A DNA stretch of 64,000 bases from Diadophis punctatus similis. Taxonomy: Eukaryota > Chordata > Lepidosauria > Squamata > Dipsadidae. Below the pieces are notes generated by a model. It did not search any database. It was not told where the DNA came from and saw only the letters and a program-made list of their open reading frames with translations. A program made the translations under genes and the position numbers. Below, piece by piece: positions 33,347 through 43,578 of this stretch (positions are counted from its first letter, which is position 1; each line of letters starts with the position of its first letter). The stretch lies in assembly GCA_023053685.1 (NCBI GenBank), contig JALIGW010000013.1, forward strand, positions 16,868,501-16,932,500, written 5' to 3'.

Positions 33347-34082
33347 CGTCTCCAAGAATTGGGGACTGACCACAATTGACCACAAGAAAAAAAATCATAA
33401 TGATATAATCACAGATGCAAATAATCCTGACTTTTAGGGGAATAAAACTGATTCCAAAAGCTCCAAAGAAAGCGCCATATAATATGACATTTATTGATCA
33501 GTTGCATGGCTAAATCAATATTTTTTAAAATCACCCATTGGTCAGTGGAGGACAGTAAATGAATTTATAAATTATAATGTAAAAGGGATCAATGTCTCAG
33601 TTGTTAAAGACGCTGTCAGCTGACCAAGGAGGTATCTTTGGACAATGCTGGCTCCATTGATCAAGAAATGGAGATGAGCAATGCCCCTAGACTTGAAAAC
33701 AACTAAACAACTTTACCTTTAAATTGGAATGTATTTCTTGACAAATGTGTTTTTTGATAGTGAGTAAATTACTATTGACAGTATATGATGCTAACCATAT
33801 CCAAACTCTGTGGGCAGTCTTTAGACTCTTCTTCATGGCTGTTTTCATATGTTTCACCATCAGTGCAGTGACACAAAATATACCAGCATCCATAGCATCC
33901 CCTCACTGCTAGGTTTATTCGTGCTTAGCAACATGCTATACACTATTCATTTAGGACAAGTTAGGAATTTTCCACCAAAGACAAAAAGACCCCTTTCCCC
34001 CAAATCACTGTGGGATATAGTTGGACTGCAGAACATGGTGAATCTTGGGCAATGACTATATTCATGGTTTTACCCTTCTCTG
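33347..34082. other. ASMT unit b intron 2 sequence
   Basis: AT-rich intron with nothing recognised. Confidence 0.4.
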
Positions 34083-34395
34083 CAGAGGTGGGTTCCTCCC
34101 GGTTCAGACCGGTTCGCCTGAACCGGTAGAAAACTGCTGGTGATGTCACGGAACCGGTTCTGTTGGTGCTGGTCCATGGATGCCACCATCATTTTGGGGG
34201 AATTTTTTTGGGGGGGGGGGGTTTATTTTTTTTCATTCTGAGCATGCGCAGAAGTTGAGTTCTCGCATTGCACATGCGCTGCCATCTTGTTTTCGGCTGG
34301 TTTTTTTGGAATTTTTTGAGATTTTTTGGCACTGCGCATGCCACGCGGTGCAGGAGGAAGCGAACTGGCAGCGAGGTAAGTTAGAACCCACCCTG
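34083..34395. mobile_element. Family B hAT element in ASMT intron 2
   Basis: The ends CAGAGGTGGGTTCCTCCCGG / TTAGAACCCACCCTG have flanks that match in 6 of 8 bases (CTTCTCTG and CGTCTCTC). Confidence 0.78.
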
Positions 34396-34549
34396 CGTCT
34401 CTCAATACTGGTTTTAATTTCTAATGAACCAAGAGAAGTCTTGCTTTGCAGGAAGTGACCACCCCATTCCACATATTGCCTGCAGAACTTAATTTACAAA
34501 GATGGACACAGCAGCTGCTCAGCTCAGCATGTCTCCTGCTGGCTCAAGA

Positions 34550-34765
34550 AAAAATGCAGGCACCAGAGTCTGGTCTCACCCTTTACTACTACTATGCTTG
34601 CCACACATTCAGGGGCTGACAGAAGAAGTAGGGAGAGCTAATTTTTAAAAAGTGGATCCCCATATAATATAGCTTTCTTCTCATGTCTCCTGCAAGACTG
34701 AAAAGCCAGTGAGAGCCAGAACATGAGTGGCTTCAAAAGAGCAACTACCCAACCTCAAGGTCTTG
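34550..34765 (-). repeat. Inverted partial copy of the duplicated upstream block
   Basis: On the minus strand AAGACCTTGAGGTTGGGTAG...GTTCTGGCTCTCACT...TCTTGCAGGAGAC matches 14510-15110 and 41240-41420. It lies inside ASMT intron 2. Confidence 0.65.
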
Positions 34766-35270
34766 GTGCTGTTTGCTTCGCTTCCCTCCCAGAACAGATT
34801 TTCCAGATCTGAAACCCAAACAGAATAGGCTTAAGGAGAGTGTCTGGGCATCAGAGAAGACAGTCTTAGGAAGGGGGGGGGCTGGGTAGGATCTGTTTCT
34901 AAGCTTTGTGATTGCATCAGCAAGCAAAGATTGCCATCCTCAAAAATTTATTCAGAGAAGAGGGAGAATGCATTGTACAAACTGAGATAGTGAAGAAAGG
35001 AAGATAAGGAAAGGCAGCCAAAGGAAAAAAGACATATGGCATTTAACTCTTGTTAGCAAGACACGTTCAGGCTGTAGTTAGCAGGACCTGAAGAAAATCT
35101 GGCCTCTTGATGCTTAGAGACCATTTGGTTGAGTGCAATGGGGCATTCTTTCAAATGTTATTAGGAAACTCTTGGACTCTGTCAAGTTCAACACTTGTGG
35201 CCACCTATTACCCACCATTATGGAATAATTGTTAGCCATTCCAGTTGCTTCCAGCTTCTCACAGGATTAC

Positions 35271-35445
35271 CTTTGCCATCTTTCCACTCCAGTGTCAGGA
35301 GCTTTAACCCCACACAAGCCTCCAGCAGCCTCTGCATCCCAATGGGGCTGGTGCTCAAGCGCTCGGCCAAAGTCACGGAGGACAGCGGTTTCCCTGACTC
35401 GCTCAGCAGATCAAAGATGCCAAACTCACAGGCAGTTGAAATGAC
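35271..35445 (-). CDS. ASMT unit b exon 2
   Basis: It starts after TTCATAG and encodes VISTACEFGIFDLLSESG ... LLEACVGLKLLTLEWKDGK, the dimerisation/winged-helix part of the methyltransferase. The donor is G|GTAATC and it ends in phase 1. There are no stops. Confidence 0.88.
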
Positions 35446-35892
35446 CTATGAAGAAAGGGAAAGCAGTCGTGGCATTTCTGTCAGTTGGCATGGAACAATA
35501 CTAATATCAATCTGGGTAGTTTAGTGAAGAAATGCAGACAAAATTCAATATTCCTAGGACCCTTCTTTTTTTCTTTTTTTTTCTTTTTTAAACACTCTTC
35601 ACATAAACTTCAGTACATATACCATAAATCATTTCAAACTTTATATAATTATACATTGTTATCCAATAAACATTTAGCAAACATCCAAATCTTGCACCTT
35701 TTATATTCTTGTTACCTGTCTGTTTCTCCTATACTTCTATCACTCCCCTCCCTCTATCTCCCAGAATTCTGGGAGTTGAATCCACAAGTCTTAAAGTTGC
35801 CAAGTTTGGGGACTCCTGCTCTAGAGAGCCAGGAATGGGAAGGAGCCGGAGCAAAAGGAGGATTCGGGGCAAAAATCTGCCTGGCCCAGATC
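35446..35892. other. ASMT unit b intron 1, first part
   Basis: T-rich intron with a short copy of the AATTCTGGGAGTTGAA / AAGTCTTAAAGTTGCCAAG repeat at about 35760-35815 that forms the arms of the hairpin at 37181. Confidence 0.5.
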
Positions 35893-36105
35893 CAACCTAG
35901 AATTAAGGAGAAATTTCCTGTCAGTGAGAACAGTTAATCAGTGGAACAACTTGCCTCCAGAAACTGTGGGTGCTCCAACACTGGAGCTTTTGAAGAACAG
36001 ACTGGACAGCCACATGTCGGGAATGATATGGGTCTCCTATCTGATCAGGGGATTGGACTAGAAGACCTCCGAGGTCCTTTCCAACTCTATTATTCTGAAT
36101 TCTCT
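35893..36105 (+). repeat. CR1 LINE 3' end
   Basis: It contains CAGTGGAACAACTTGCCTCC, CTCCAACACTGGAGCTTTTG and the CR1 terminus GACTAGAAGACCTCCGAGG / CTTTCCAACTCTATTATTCT. Confidence 0.85.
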
Positions 36106-36783
36106 CCTGCTGCTTGCTCACAAGTCTCACACACACTTCAGTGAGGGGCAGAGATCCCAGGAGGAATTACTTGGATGTGGGTGTGTGAAGTGAGTGCCTG
36201 AGCCAGCCTGCATTGGAAATGAGTCAGACCTGGAAGGCATGACACAGTGACTCCAGCTGGCTGACAAATGTAAAAACCCAAATGCAAAGTCCAACGAATC
36301 CTCACCCTCCTGGTGACAACAATCAAATCAATATCCCTGGGGCCTCCAGGCCTACTGGTGAAATCAGGGCCTTTGGAAAGAGTACCAAGGTGGGGGCCAA
36401 TCTTATCTCCAGGGGGATGATGTTTCACAGGGAAGGAACCAAGGCAGAAGGACCTTCTTGATCCAATTAGATGGGCCTCTTTAAGAGAGGGGACTTGTAA
36501 CCTAACCTGCCTCCCCGCTCTGATGGGTCTGGTGGATGAAACTGGGAAAGAAAGTTCTTCCAATAATGCTCTGCATCCAGTATGGCCTTTAACTCCCACT
36601 GGAACCCTAAAAGATCCCATTGGAGCTCAGGGAATGAGAGGAAAAGCTTGCATATATTATCAGGGGGGGCGGCTCTGAGGAACAACTGCCCAGGGGGGTT
36701 GTAAGAGGCAATGGTTTCACATAGTGGCAGAAATACATTCATTGTGGTGGGGAAGAGTGGTGGGTTGTTATACTGAGAACCTA
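36106..36783. other. ASMT unit b intron 1, repeat-like sequence
   Basis: Moderately GC-rich with no clear family. A minus-strand frame of 160 codons has no recognised domain. Confidence 0.35.
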
Positions 36784-37792
36784 CCGTATTTTTCGGAATA
36801 TAAGATGCACCTTTTTACCCCCCAAAAGAGGGTGAAAACTTGGGTGTGTCTTATACACCAAATGTAGCCCCACCCACCCACCCACCCACCCATCCCCACC
36901 CTTTGGCCTCTGTCTTCCAGCAATTTACCTGCTTGCAGCAAAGAGGGAAGAGCCTGTAAAGCCAAGCAAGTCAGTAGCAGCTTCCTGACCTACAACTGAT
37001 TTGCCATGTGGGAAAATGAAAGTGAAACTAGCTGCAAAGAGGCAAATAGCTGGGAGAGTCACGCAGATTTTTATTTTCTGCTGGATGGAAGGGGGTAAGT
37101 GAATAACTATAAATGTCTGTAGAATGTTCAAATTATTAGACTTATTTTTTAAAGACTGCTTTATTATTGTTCTAGCCAGGGGTCTCCAACCTTGGCAATT
37201 TTAAGACTTGTGGACTTCAACTCCCAGAATTCCACAGCCAGCTTTGTTAGTTTTGCTGGCTGTGGAATTCTGGGAGTTGAAGTCCACAAGTCTTAAAGTT
37301 GCCAAGATTGGAGACCTCTAGACAACTTAACAAAATAAAGAAGCTTTTAAAAATAAATGCTTGCTCTGAAGAGGCCCAGTGCTATTGTATCTTCTTTTAA
37401 ATAATAGAGAATAATGTATACTTCCAGAAATTTTAATTAATTTTAACAGCTCTGTACAAGTATAGTCTGAAATGTAAGTGTCCTATTTAGTATTAGAGTT
37501 AAATCCTGACATACCTTGAAGTAGATCTATTTAAATAATTGGGAGCAGTTAGTGTGGCTACATTTAAGAAAACTTTCTGGCATAATGTACATTTCTCCAA
37601 ATTATTTGCTATTTCTATGGGTCAGGCACACATGCACAGAAATACAGAGCAAACAGTGCATATCATCTGTGCTGTTTGCTGTTTGCTGTTTGGCAAATTG
37701 CTTGGAGGCAGAGGCCTTTTTTCCTTGTTTTCCTCCCCCCAAACTAAGATGTGTCTTATACTCCGGTGCGTCTTATACTCCGAAAAATACGG
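36784..37792. mobile_element. Mariner-like element with CCGTATTTTTCGG ends, copy 2
   Basis: TA lies on both sides (36782-36783 and 37793-37794), with inverted ends as in copy 1. The interior is collinear with copy 1 in several blocks but interrupted by a hairpin element at about 37177-37318. Confidence 0.75.
37177..37318. mobile_element. Foldback (hairpin) MITE inserted in mariner-like copy 2
   Basis: Arms of about 60 bp (37181-37243 and 37256-37317) are nearly perfect inverses around a 12-base loop, containing AAGACTTGTGGACTTCAACTC and its complement. The flanking TCTAG on both sides is single in the uninterrupted mariner copy 1 (GTTCTAGACAAC), suggesting a 5-bp target duplication. Confidence 0.8.
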
Positions 37793-37794
37793 TA

Positions 37795-38000
37795 TAATGG
37801 TTCTCACTGTCAGGAAGTTTCTCCTTAGTTTTAGGTTGCTTCTCTCTTTGTTCAGTTTCCATCCATTGCTTCTTGTTTTCCCTTCTGGTGCTTTGGAAAA
37901 TATATTGCCCCCCCTTCTTTCTGGCAGCCCCTTAAAAGCCTGTTGCCTCTTGGGCAAAGCATGTGAGCCATTTCCTCCTATCAGTGGTCCATGAAAGTAC
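37795..38000 (-). repeat. CR1 LINE fragment
   Basis: The minus strand carries GAAGCAATGGATGGAAACTG, AGAGAAGCAACCTAAAACTA and AAACTTCCTGACAGTGAG, the CR1 block that precedes its 3' end. The mariner-like copy 2 sits in it. Confidence 0.75.
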
Positions 38001-38059
38001 ATCTATAGTATGTAGATAATAAAGGTGAAAAAAGGTGAACAACATTTTTACAGAACTAT

Positions 38060-38270
38060 AGATACGTTGAGGCTGGGTGTGACAAGGAATGGCTGAGAGG
38101 GGAGGGGCCAGGCGAGGGACCCCTTGATGTGAGTGACATTGAGTTGGCCACGCCCACCCAGTCACATAACCACCAAGCCTTGCCCGCCCAGTCACATGAC
38201 CATGAAGCCATGCCCACCATCACATGACCATGAAGCCACACCCACAAAAAGGCCACGCCCACAGAACTCA
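38060..38270. repeat. MITE-like sequence with short tandem repeat
   Basis: Units of CCCAGTCACATGACCATGAAGCCA recur about three times at 38150-38240, inside a GGCCACGCCCAC-rich element with a trailing TCACCCCTGAAATGCATCC end. The family is uncertain. Confidence 0.5.
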
Positions 38271-38986
38271 CCCCTGAAATGCATCCCATATTTCATTATG
38301 TTTGTCCATATACAAATTCTACATCTATATGCAATCCACTCATGGGGGGCATGTGCAATTGGGCCTCTAATTTGTTGAGTGAAAGAGGCCATCTTTATGC
38401 TGTAATATCAGTTTTGCGTTACTGCTAAAATTATCTTATAGGTTTTTTCTCTTTTTCTTGCATTGTATTTTTTTACTTAAACCCCCCCCCATGTGTTTTT
38501 CCCCTTTTCTTTGATATGTTTTTTTATAATTCTTTTTGTTATTTGTTTTCTTTTTGTCATTATTTTAAAACCAATTAAAACAAAAACAACAGTCCTCAGA
38601 GCACGAATTATTTGTACCCAATGTGATGCTATAACCATCTGGTAAATAACAAGTTAAGAGACAATTTTAAGCACTATTCAAGAATTCAGCTACTTCTAAA
38701 GACTAGTGTAATAAAATTTGTCTGCTGAAATGGAATTAATTTAAGTTTCTGATTAACAAAAGAAGAGGTTATCTGAACAAGAGAAGTAATCTTCCAATGT
38801 CCAGTGAAGCAAGTCTGCCCAGAAGATACAATAAAGAATCTTGCAGCCATTTAATAGCAGACTCTTTTGTTACAACATAAACTTTGATGATTCTGTTGTT
38901 TTCACAACTATTGAGAAGCTAAGAAATGAGGGTCTTTTGTGGTTTCAACGTTGAGATTTCATATCTGCAAGTATTAGTCACCTTAC
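38271..38986. other. ASMT unit b intron 1, exon 1-proximal
   Basis: AT-rich, nothing recognised. Confidence 0.4.
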
Positions 38987-39058
38987 CTTGAAAGTTACAA
39001 ATGAATGCTGGTATCTAAACAATGTTTGGATATTTTCAGTTTCCTCTGATGAACTCAG
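38987..39058 (-). CDS. ASMT unit b exon 1 (no ATG)
   Basis: It encodes SSSEETENIQTLFRYQHSFV plus TFK, matching the amphipathic N-terminus of ASMT (…YQ.GF..SK). It ends phase 0 at a CAAG|GTAAGG donor. The codon where Met is expected is CTG, and the frame is closed by TGA five codons further upstream. No in-frame ATG occurs before exon 2. Confidence 0.7.
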
Positions 39059-40080
39059 TGTTCTTGGCTTCTCTCAAATCCAAGAGAATTTCTTCAAACA
39101 GATTACTTGTTATTCCTGAGTGAAGCAATTAGAAAACAATGATGCCGTTATGTTCTAAGATAAATGGTGGAAAGCATTATTAAAGAGAAAACAAGAACAC
39201 AGAAGACTTTGAAAAGTCCCGCAGCAAAGGGTTCTGAATAAATTTAGCTGCTGTGGTATTAGAAGACATGTGCTCTGGTGTAGTAGTTATTTGGGGGGGG
39301 GGGAGAATAGGAATAAGAGTAAATGAACAATTTACTGGCAAAATGGGGACAGTGAGGTCCCTTGGGGAATGTTGTTAGGCCTCACAGTTATAACTTTGAA
39401 ATAAACAATTTGGTGTTAGGGCTGAGCAATGACCAGTCAATATCTGTTAAGGTTGACTAAATATTCAGCACAATAAAATCAGAAGTGGATTGTGAAGAGT
39501 TTCATATGAAATTGGATAAGTGAGCCTCAAATTCTGGTAAATACAATTCATTGTAAACAAGGGCAAAATGATTAATTTTTGAATATTTAGTAGATCCTAA
39601 TTTTATTCTGACATTAATGGGAACTGAAGTGGCAGCAATTGATCAGAAAAGGGATTTCTGAATAATAGTGGACAACTTAATGAATATGTCAGCTCAGCAA
39701 GCAATGTGTATCATTAGAAGTGGAATTGAAATAGAGGCTGATGAAATAATAACTGCATGAAAATCTATGACAATACCACACATGGAGTTACCATAGTGGA
39801 GAATATAAGAGGATGAGGATAAGCTATCTAAAACAGCCAGCAATTTCCATTTCCCCATGTATCAATGTTGTTACCTCATTTATAGGAGGAGAAGCAAGCT
39901 GGGAGAACTCAAAATCCACCCCTATTGTGTGCAGCTCTGGTTGGCACACCATAAAATATGATAGAGCTATAAAAGGTGGAAATTATGGCACCTTAAATTA
40001 TTGGAGGATAGAGTAGCCTTTCTATATGAATGAGTCCAACAGTTTAATCTTTTGGTGTCCCTTACTCTTAGATCAATAAA
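39059..40080. other. Sequence upstream of ASMT unit b
   Basis: 39450-39550 matches 42075-42160 (CAGCACAATAAAATCAGAA...GGATTGTGAAGAGTTTCATA). I could not place a promoter with confidence. Confidence 0.4.
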
Positions 40081-40094
40081 TGGATACCGAATAT

Positions 40095-40910
40095 TGATTC
40101 TGTATTGGGAAGCTCAGAGGGAAGCAGTCGTCCCTTATCACTACTGCATGTCAGCAACCAGTATTCTTAGGAGTGGGAGAACAGAACACGCTAATTTTAT
40201 CTCCTCTCATTTTGACTCCACAAAATTTTGACAGTACAAAAATTGCATAGGTGACCTGAATCAAAGCCCAAATATGATGTTTGAATATGTTTTCCAGTTC
40301 CAGCTCACCAAATTAGAATCATTGGGAAAATCATGCCAATCATTGGGAAAATCATGCCAATCAGTACATATTACTGATTGGCATGATTTTCCCAATGATT
40401 GTAACAGAGATTACTCCATTAGAAATGGATACTTACCCAAAGCTCTGTTGTAGTTCCTTGATTCCAGAAAGATTTTCCCAAATGTACAAAGATTTGCTAC
40501 TTTTTTAAAAATCAGATTTATTTTTCAGATTAAATATTAGTTTAGCTACACTAATCAGGAAGGGGGAAATGTAGAAATCATTAACCTAGGTAAAAAAAAT
40601 TGATTCTGTAGTTGAGAAGCTCAGAGGGTCCCTTATCACTACTGCATCTCAGCAACCAATATTTTTAGGAGTGGGAGAACATGACATGCTAATTTTATGT
40701 CCTCTCAGGGTCTTTGACTCCACAAAAAACTGAATACAAAAATTGCATAGGTGACCTGAATCAAAGCCCAAATACGATGTTTGAATATGTTCACCAAATT
40801 AGAAGTACATACCATATCACTTATGATTTCCCCAATGATTACTCCATTAGAAATCAGATACTTACCCAAAGCTCTGTTGTGGTTCCTTGATTCCAGAAAG
40901 ATTTTCCCAA
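40095..40910. repeat. Direct duplication of about 350 bp
   Basis: 40095-40480 and 40605-40905 share GAAGCTCAGAGG, CCAGTATTCTTAGGAGTGGG-like, AATTGCATAGGTGACCTGAA and ACTTACCCAAAGCTCTGTTG. The first unit has an extra palindromic segment. Confidence 0.8.
40337..40401. repeat. Near-perfect palindrome
   Basis: AATCATTGGGAAAATCATGC then CAATCAG, a short centre, and the exact inverse. Arms are about 27 bp. It is missing from the second unit of the duplication. Confidence 0.85.
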
Positions 40911-41199
40911 TGTCCTAACGACAGTGGGAGAAAAAGCAAGCAAGTACCACCTAAAATAGCCAACCATACAGCACAGAAGCTCTTTCACTATACAAACAAC
41001 ACATACACATATACACAGAGTTTGTCTTTCCTATTTTATAACCTAAGAGTTTTGGACCCTGACCAACTGCTTTTAATCATTGTTGAAATATTGCTATAAC
41101 AATAGTGAAGGGCACTAAAAGACTCAACCATTGGACTCTTTCATATCAGGAAGGCTACTCAATCCTCCAATAATTTAGGGTCCCCTTTTGGTGATGGGT

Positions 41200-42040
41200 C
41201 AGGATGTTAAATTCCATGCAGAAGCAGAGCAAACAACTGCAAGACCTTCAGGTTGGGTGGTTGCTCTTTTTAACCCATCATGTCCTGGCTCTCACTTTTT
41301 TTCAGTCTTGCAGGAGACTTGAGATGAGAGATATTTTTGGAGACCCACTTTCTAAACATTAGCTTGCCTTCTACAGCCAGCCCCCCAAATGTGTGGCAGG
41401 CAGGCAGGATTGTAGCACCGTATGAGATGAGGTAATATCTTTTTTACAAATCCACCAAACATATTAAAATGACCCTTTGTGTCCCCCAAATTTCCAACCT
41501 AAATTTGAGCTATCCTTATAATTCTGAATAATTTTTCTGGAGTCACATATAGATGGTGCATTGTTTTGTAAATTCTTTTTTAAGTTATAATGTTTATTTC
41601 AGTTTCCATGACATGTTTTTCCACTGTTTCAACAATATATTATGTCAAATAATTTAGCTCATTTTATCATATGCTTTTTCACTTCATTTAATCCTACATT
41701 TCAAATTTGAGTAAAAGTCTATGATGATGATGATGATGATGATGTCACCATTCAGTCATGTCTGACTTTTGACAAGTCTAAGGGGCAGGTCACTTCACAT
41801 CTTCCAATCTTGCCCTACTTCTTTGAGTTGTGCTATGCTCTGGCTGATATCAGCTTTAATGGTGTCCAGCCACCATGTTCTTCTGTGGCCTGGTTTCCTT
41901 TTACCACTAACTCTTGCAAGCATAATGCTTTCTTCAGTGAATTCCCCCACTTGACTTTGCCAAAATAAGTGAGCTGCAATTTTTTTTATTTTGTCTTCCA
42001 GTGGCACATCTATGCAGTCTATGTACTTGCTTGTTAGTCA
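41200..42040. repeat. Segmental duplication block, copy 2 (partner 14440-15700)
   Basis: It is collinear with 14440-15700 except for the hAT insertion there. At about 41250 it preserves the empty site (GACCTTCAGGTTGGGTGGTTGC). Confidence 0.75.
41710..42010 (-). mobile_element. RTE/BovB-like LINE 3' fragment, copy 2
   Basis: It has the same C-terminal remnant as at 15395-15700 (ESIMLARVSGKRKPGHRRTW, WLDTIKADISQSIAQLKEVG) and the same GAT/CAT-repeat tail at 41721-41742. It was duplicated as part of the larger block. Confidence 0.65.
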
Positions 42041-42160
42041 CCTTTGCTGTCCAAGGAGTCTATACATTTTCACACAATATTCAGCACAATAAAATCAGAA
42101 ATGGATTGTGAAGAGTTTCATATGAAATTGGGTAAATGAGCTTCAAACTCTGGCAAATAC

Positions 42161-42200
42161 AATTTATTTATTTATTTATTTATTCATTCATTCATTCAAG
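42161..42200. repeat. (ATTT)n/(ATTC)n microsatellite
   Basis: Short run of ATTT units followed by ATTC units. Confidence 0.85.
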
Positions 42201-42281
42201 TACGTATTTGATAATATACTGTACATAAGTATAACATTATTTGAATACATAAGCTAGGGTTGACCTTAAACTACAGGCAGC

Positions 42282-43578
42282 CTATCTTGGTCCCAAAACT
42301 CTGCCAATCTTCACAATTTGAATGCCCAGTTGTTGAGAGATTTGGAAAAGTTCCGCCTGGCTCTTGCAGGATTTACGGAAAGTGGTGTGTATCTTATCAA
42401 GGAATATTTTGAAGTGGTTCAGTTGTTTGATGTCCTTTATGGAATCATCCAGCATAAGTTGGAGGTGGTGGTTCAAGCAGTGCCAGATTATAATGTTTGG
42501 GAACTCTTTAGCTATTCTTGTGCTGACTCCAGATTTTCTTCCAAGCATAATGCTGGCACCGTCAGAGCAGAATGCTATTAAATGCTTTCGCAGATATTCC
42601 ATGGTAAACCCAACTTTATGTAAGCTTCCCATCACTGAAGAACATATGGTCTCTGCATCTTGTTTGTCCAATTCCACCAGCTCAATGAAAATGGTTGTTG
42701 GACATTCTGGATCCTCAACTTTTACAAAAACTATCACAACTGCTTTCATTGATAGCGTTGAGGCTTTGTCAATTATTAAACACACTTTCAGATTTTTTGC
42801 AATAATGCTTTTAAACATCGTGGTTTTAATGTCTTTTGCAATAAAATCACTATTTTCACTGCGGATCTCCGTGAATGCAAGCCTACTCCCACATCTACTC
42901 CAATTCTACTTAGCAAATTTACCTGTGCTTCAATGTCAGAGAATGGTCTGCAATTGTGCCAGATCATAAACTGTAAAAAATAATGTTTTAGTACTAGGTT
43001 CATGTTTTTCATTTGCCTTCTCCATTGCTTTTTAATAGCACCCTGCTCCTGTTGTTTAACGCTCTCTCTGCAAAGGGCGTGTGATTTTGATTTAAAATGT
43101 TCAATCATTTTTTTCTGAGAGATGATTGCTGCACCTCCTTATTTGTCCCTGCTGCCATGATCTTGAAATTTTTCCATTCTCTGGAAACATGAACACCTTT
43201 CTCTAATGAGAACTCATATTTCTCACAGTACAAGCAACCTAACTTTTTGTCTGACACTGCCAGCCCATCATACTTCTCCTGGAAGTTTCTATATTGCTGC
43301 AAATTCCAGCAGTCAGGAAGTTTTGGAAGACTTTCAGTTGAGGAGATGGACTTGCTGCTTTCTCCCACTTCAAGTGGTGGAAGCAGTGTTGTGGGTGTTG
43401 CTGGTGGTACTGGTGGTACTGGTGTTGCTGGTTTTGCTTGTGGTACTGGTGTTGCTGGTGGCGCTGGTGGTGCTGGTGGTGCTGGAGACTGTTTTGGATC
43501 ATCTGATTGTGCCTGTCTCAGTTTCTTCAGGTAGAAATCAGTCAAACACTTCATCCTGTTAAATAATACTAACTGCAA
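42282..43578 (-). pseudogene. hAT-derived transposase / KIAA1586-like gene, truncated and frameshifted
   Basis: Three consecutive minus-strand frames (43578-43105, 43108-42788, 42818-42282) read as one protein with two phase changes. The parts are a start region; a Pro-rich repeat (PPAPPAPPATPVPQAKPATP); a zinc-finger-like block (LGCLYCEKYEF ... FKSKSHALC); then a transposase-type core (CSDGASIMLGRKSGV, WHCLNHHLQL). The order resembles hAT-superfamily transposases and the host family KIAA1586-like that derives from them. It stops abruptly after the RVLGPR block, where relatives continue, so the C-terminal half is missing. Whether it was a domesticated gene copy or a transposon cannot be decided here. 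Confidence 0.7.

Larger units (their letters stand above)
17998..39058 (-). pseudogene. ASMT-like gene, unit b: eight exons, apparently inactivated
   Basis: The family transfers a methyl group from S-adenosylmethionine to N-acetylserotonin, giving melatonin. Exons (minus strand): 1, 38987-39058; 2, 35271-35445; 3, 31507-31635; 4, 29940-30008; 5, 22417-22535; 6, 21417-21557; 7, 21113-21235; 8, 17998-18206. All introns are GT-AG and phases agree. The sum is 1037 nt, one short of 345 codons plus stop, and 345 aa is the usual ASMT length. Three lesions are seen: CTG where the start ATG is expected, with an in-frame stop upstream; a 1-bp deletion in exon 3; and LCDW instead of the family's LHDW in exon 7, which removes the presumed catalytic His. 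Other key motifs (DLGG/GNTGG, IFDLPEVV) persist. Intron 4 carries a 6.9-kb retroviral insertion. The symbol is left blank because orthology against ASMT/ASMTL paralogues cannot be settled here. Confidence 0.85.

Noticed and set aside
36138..36620. 160-codon minus-strand frame
   Set aside because: No domain, within a repeat-rich intron, and no splice context was found.
43206..43562. Hydrophobic 118-codon plus-strand frame (VLLVLLVVLV repeats)
   Set aside because: It is the antisense of the Pro-rich repeat in the transposase-like gene.
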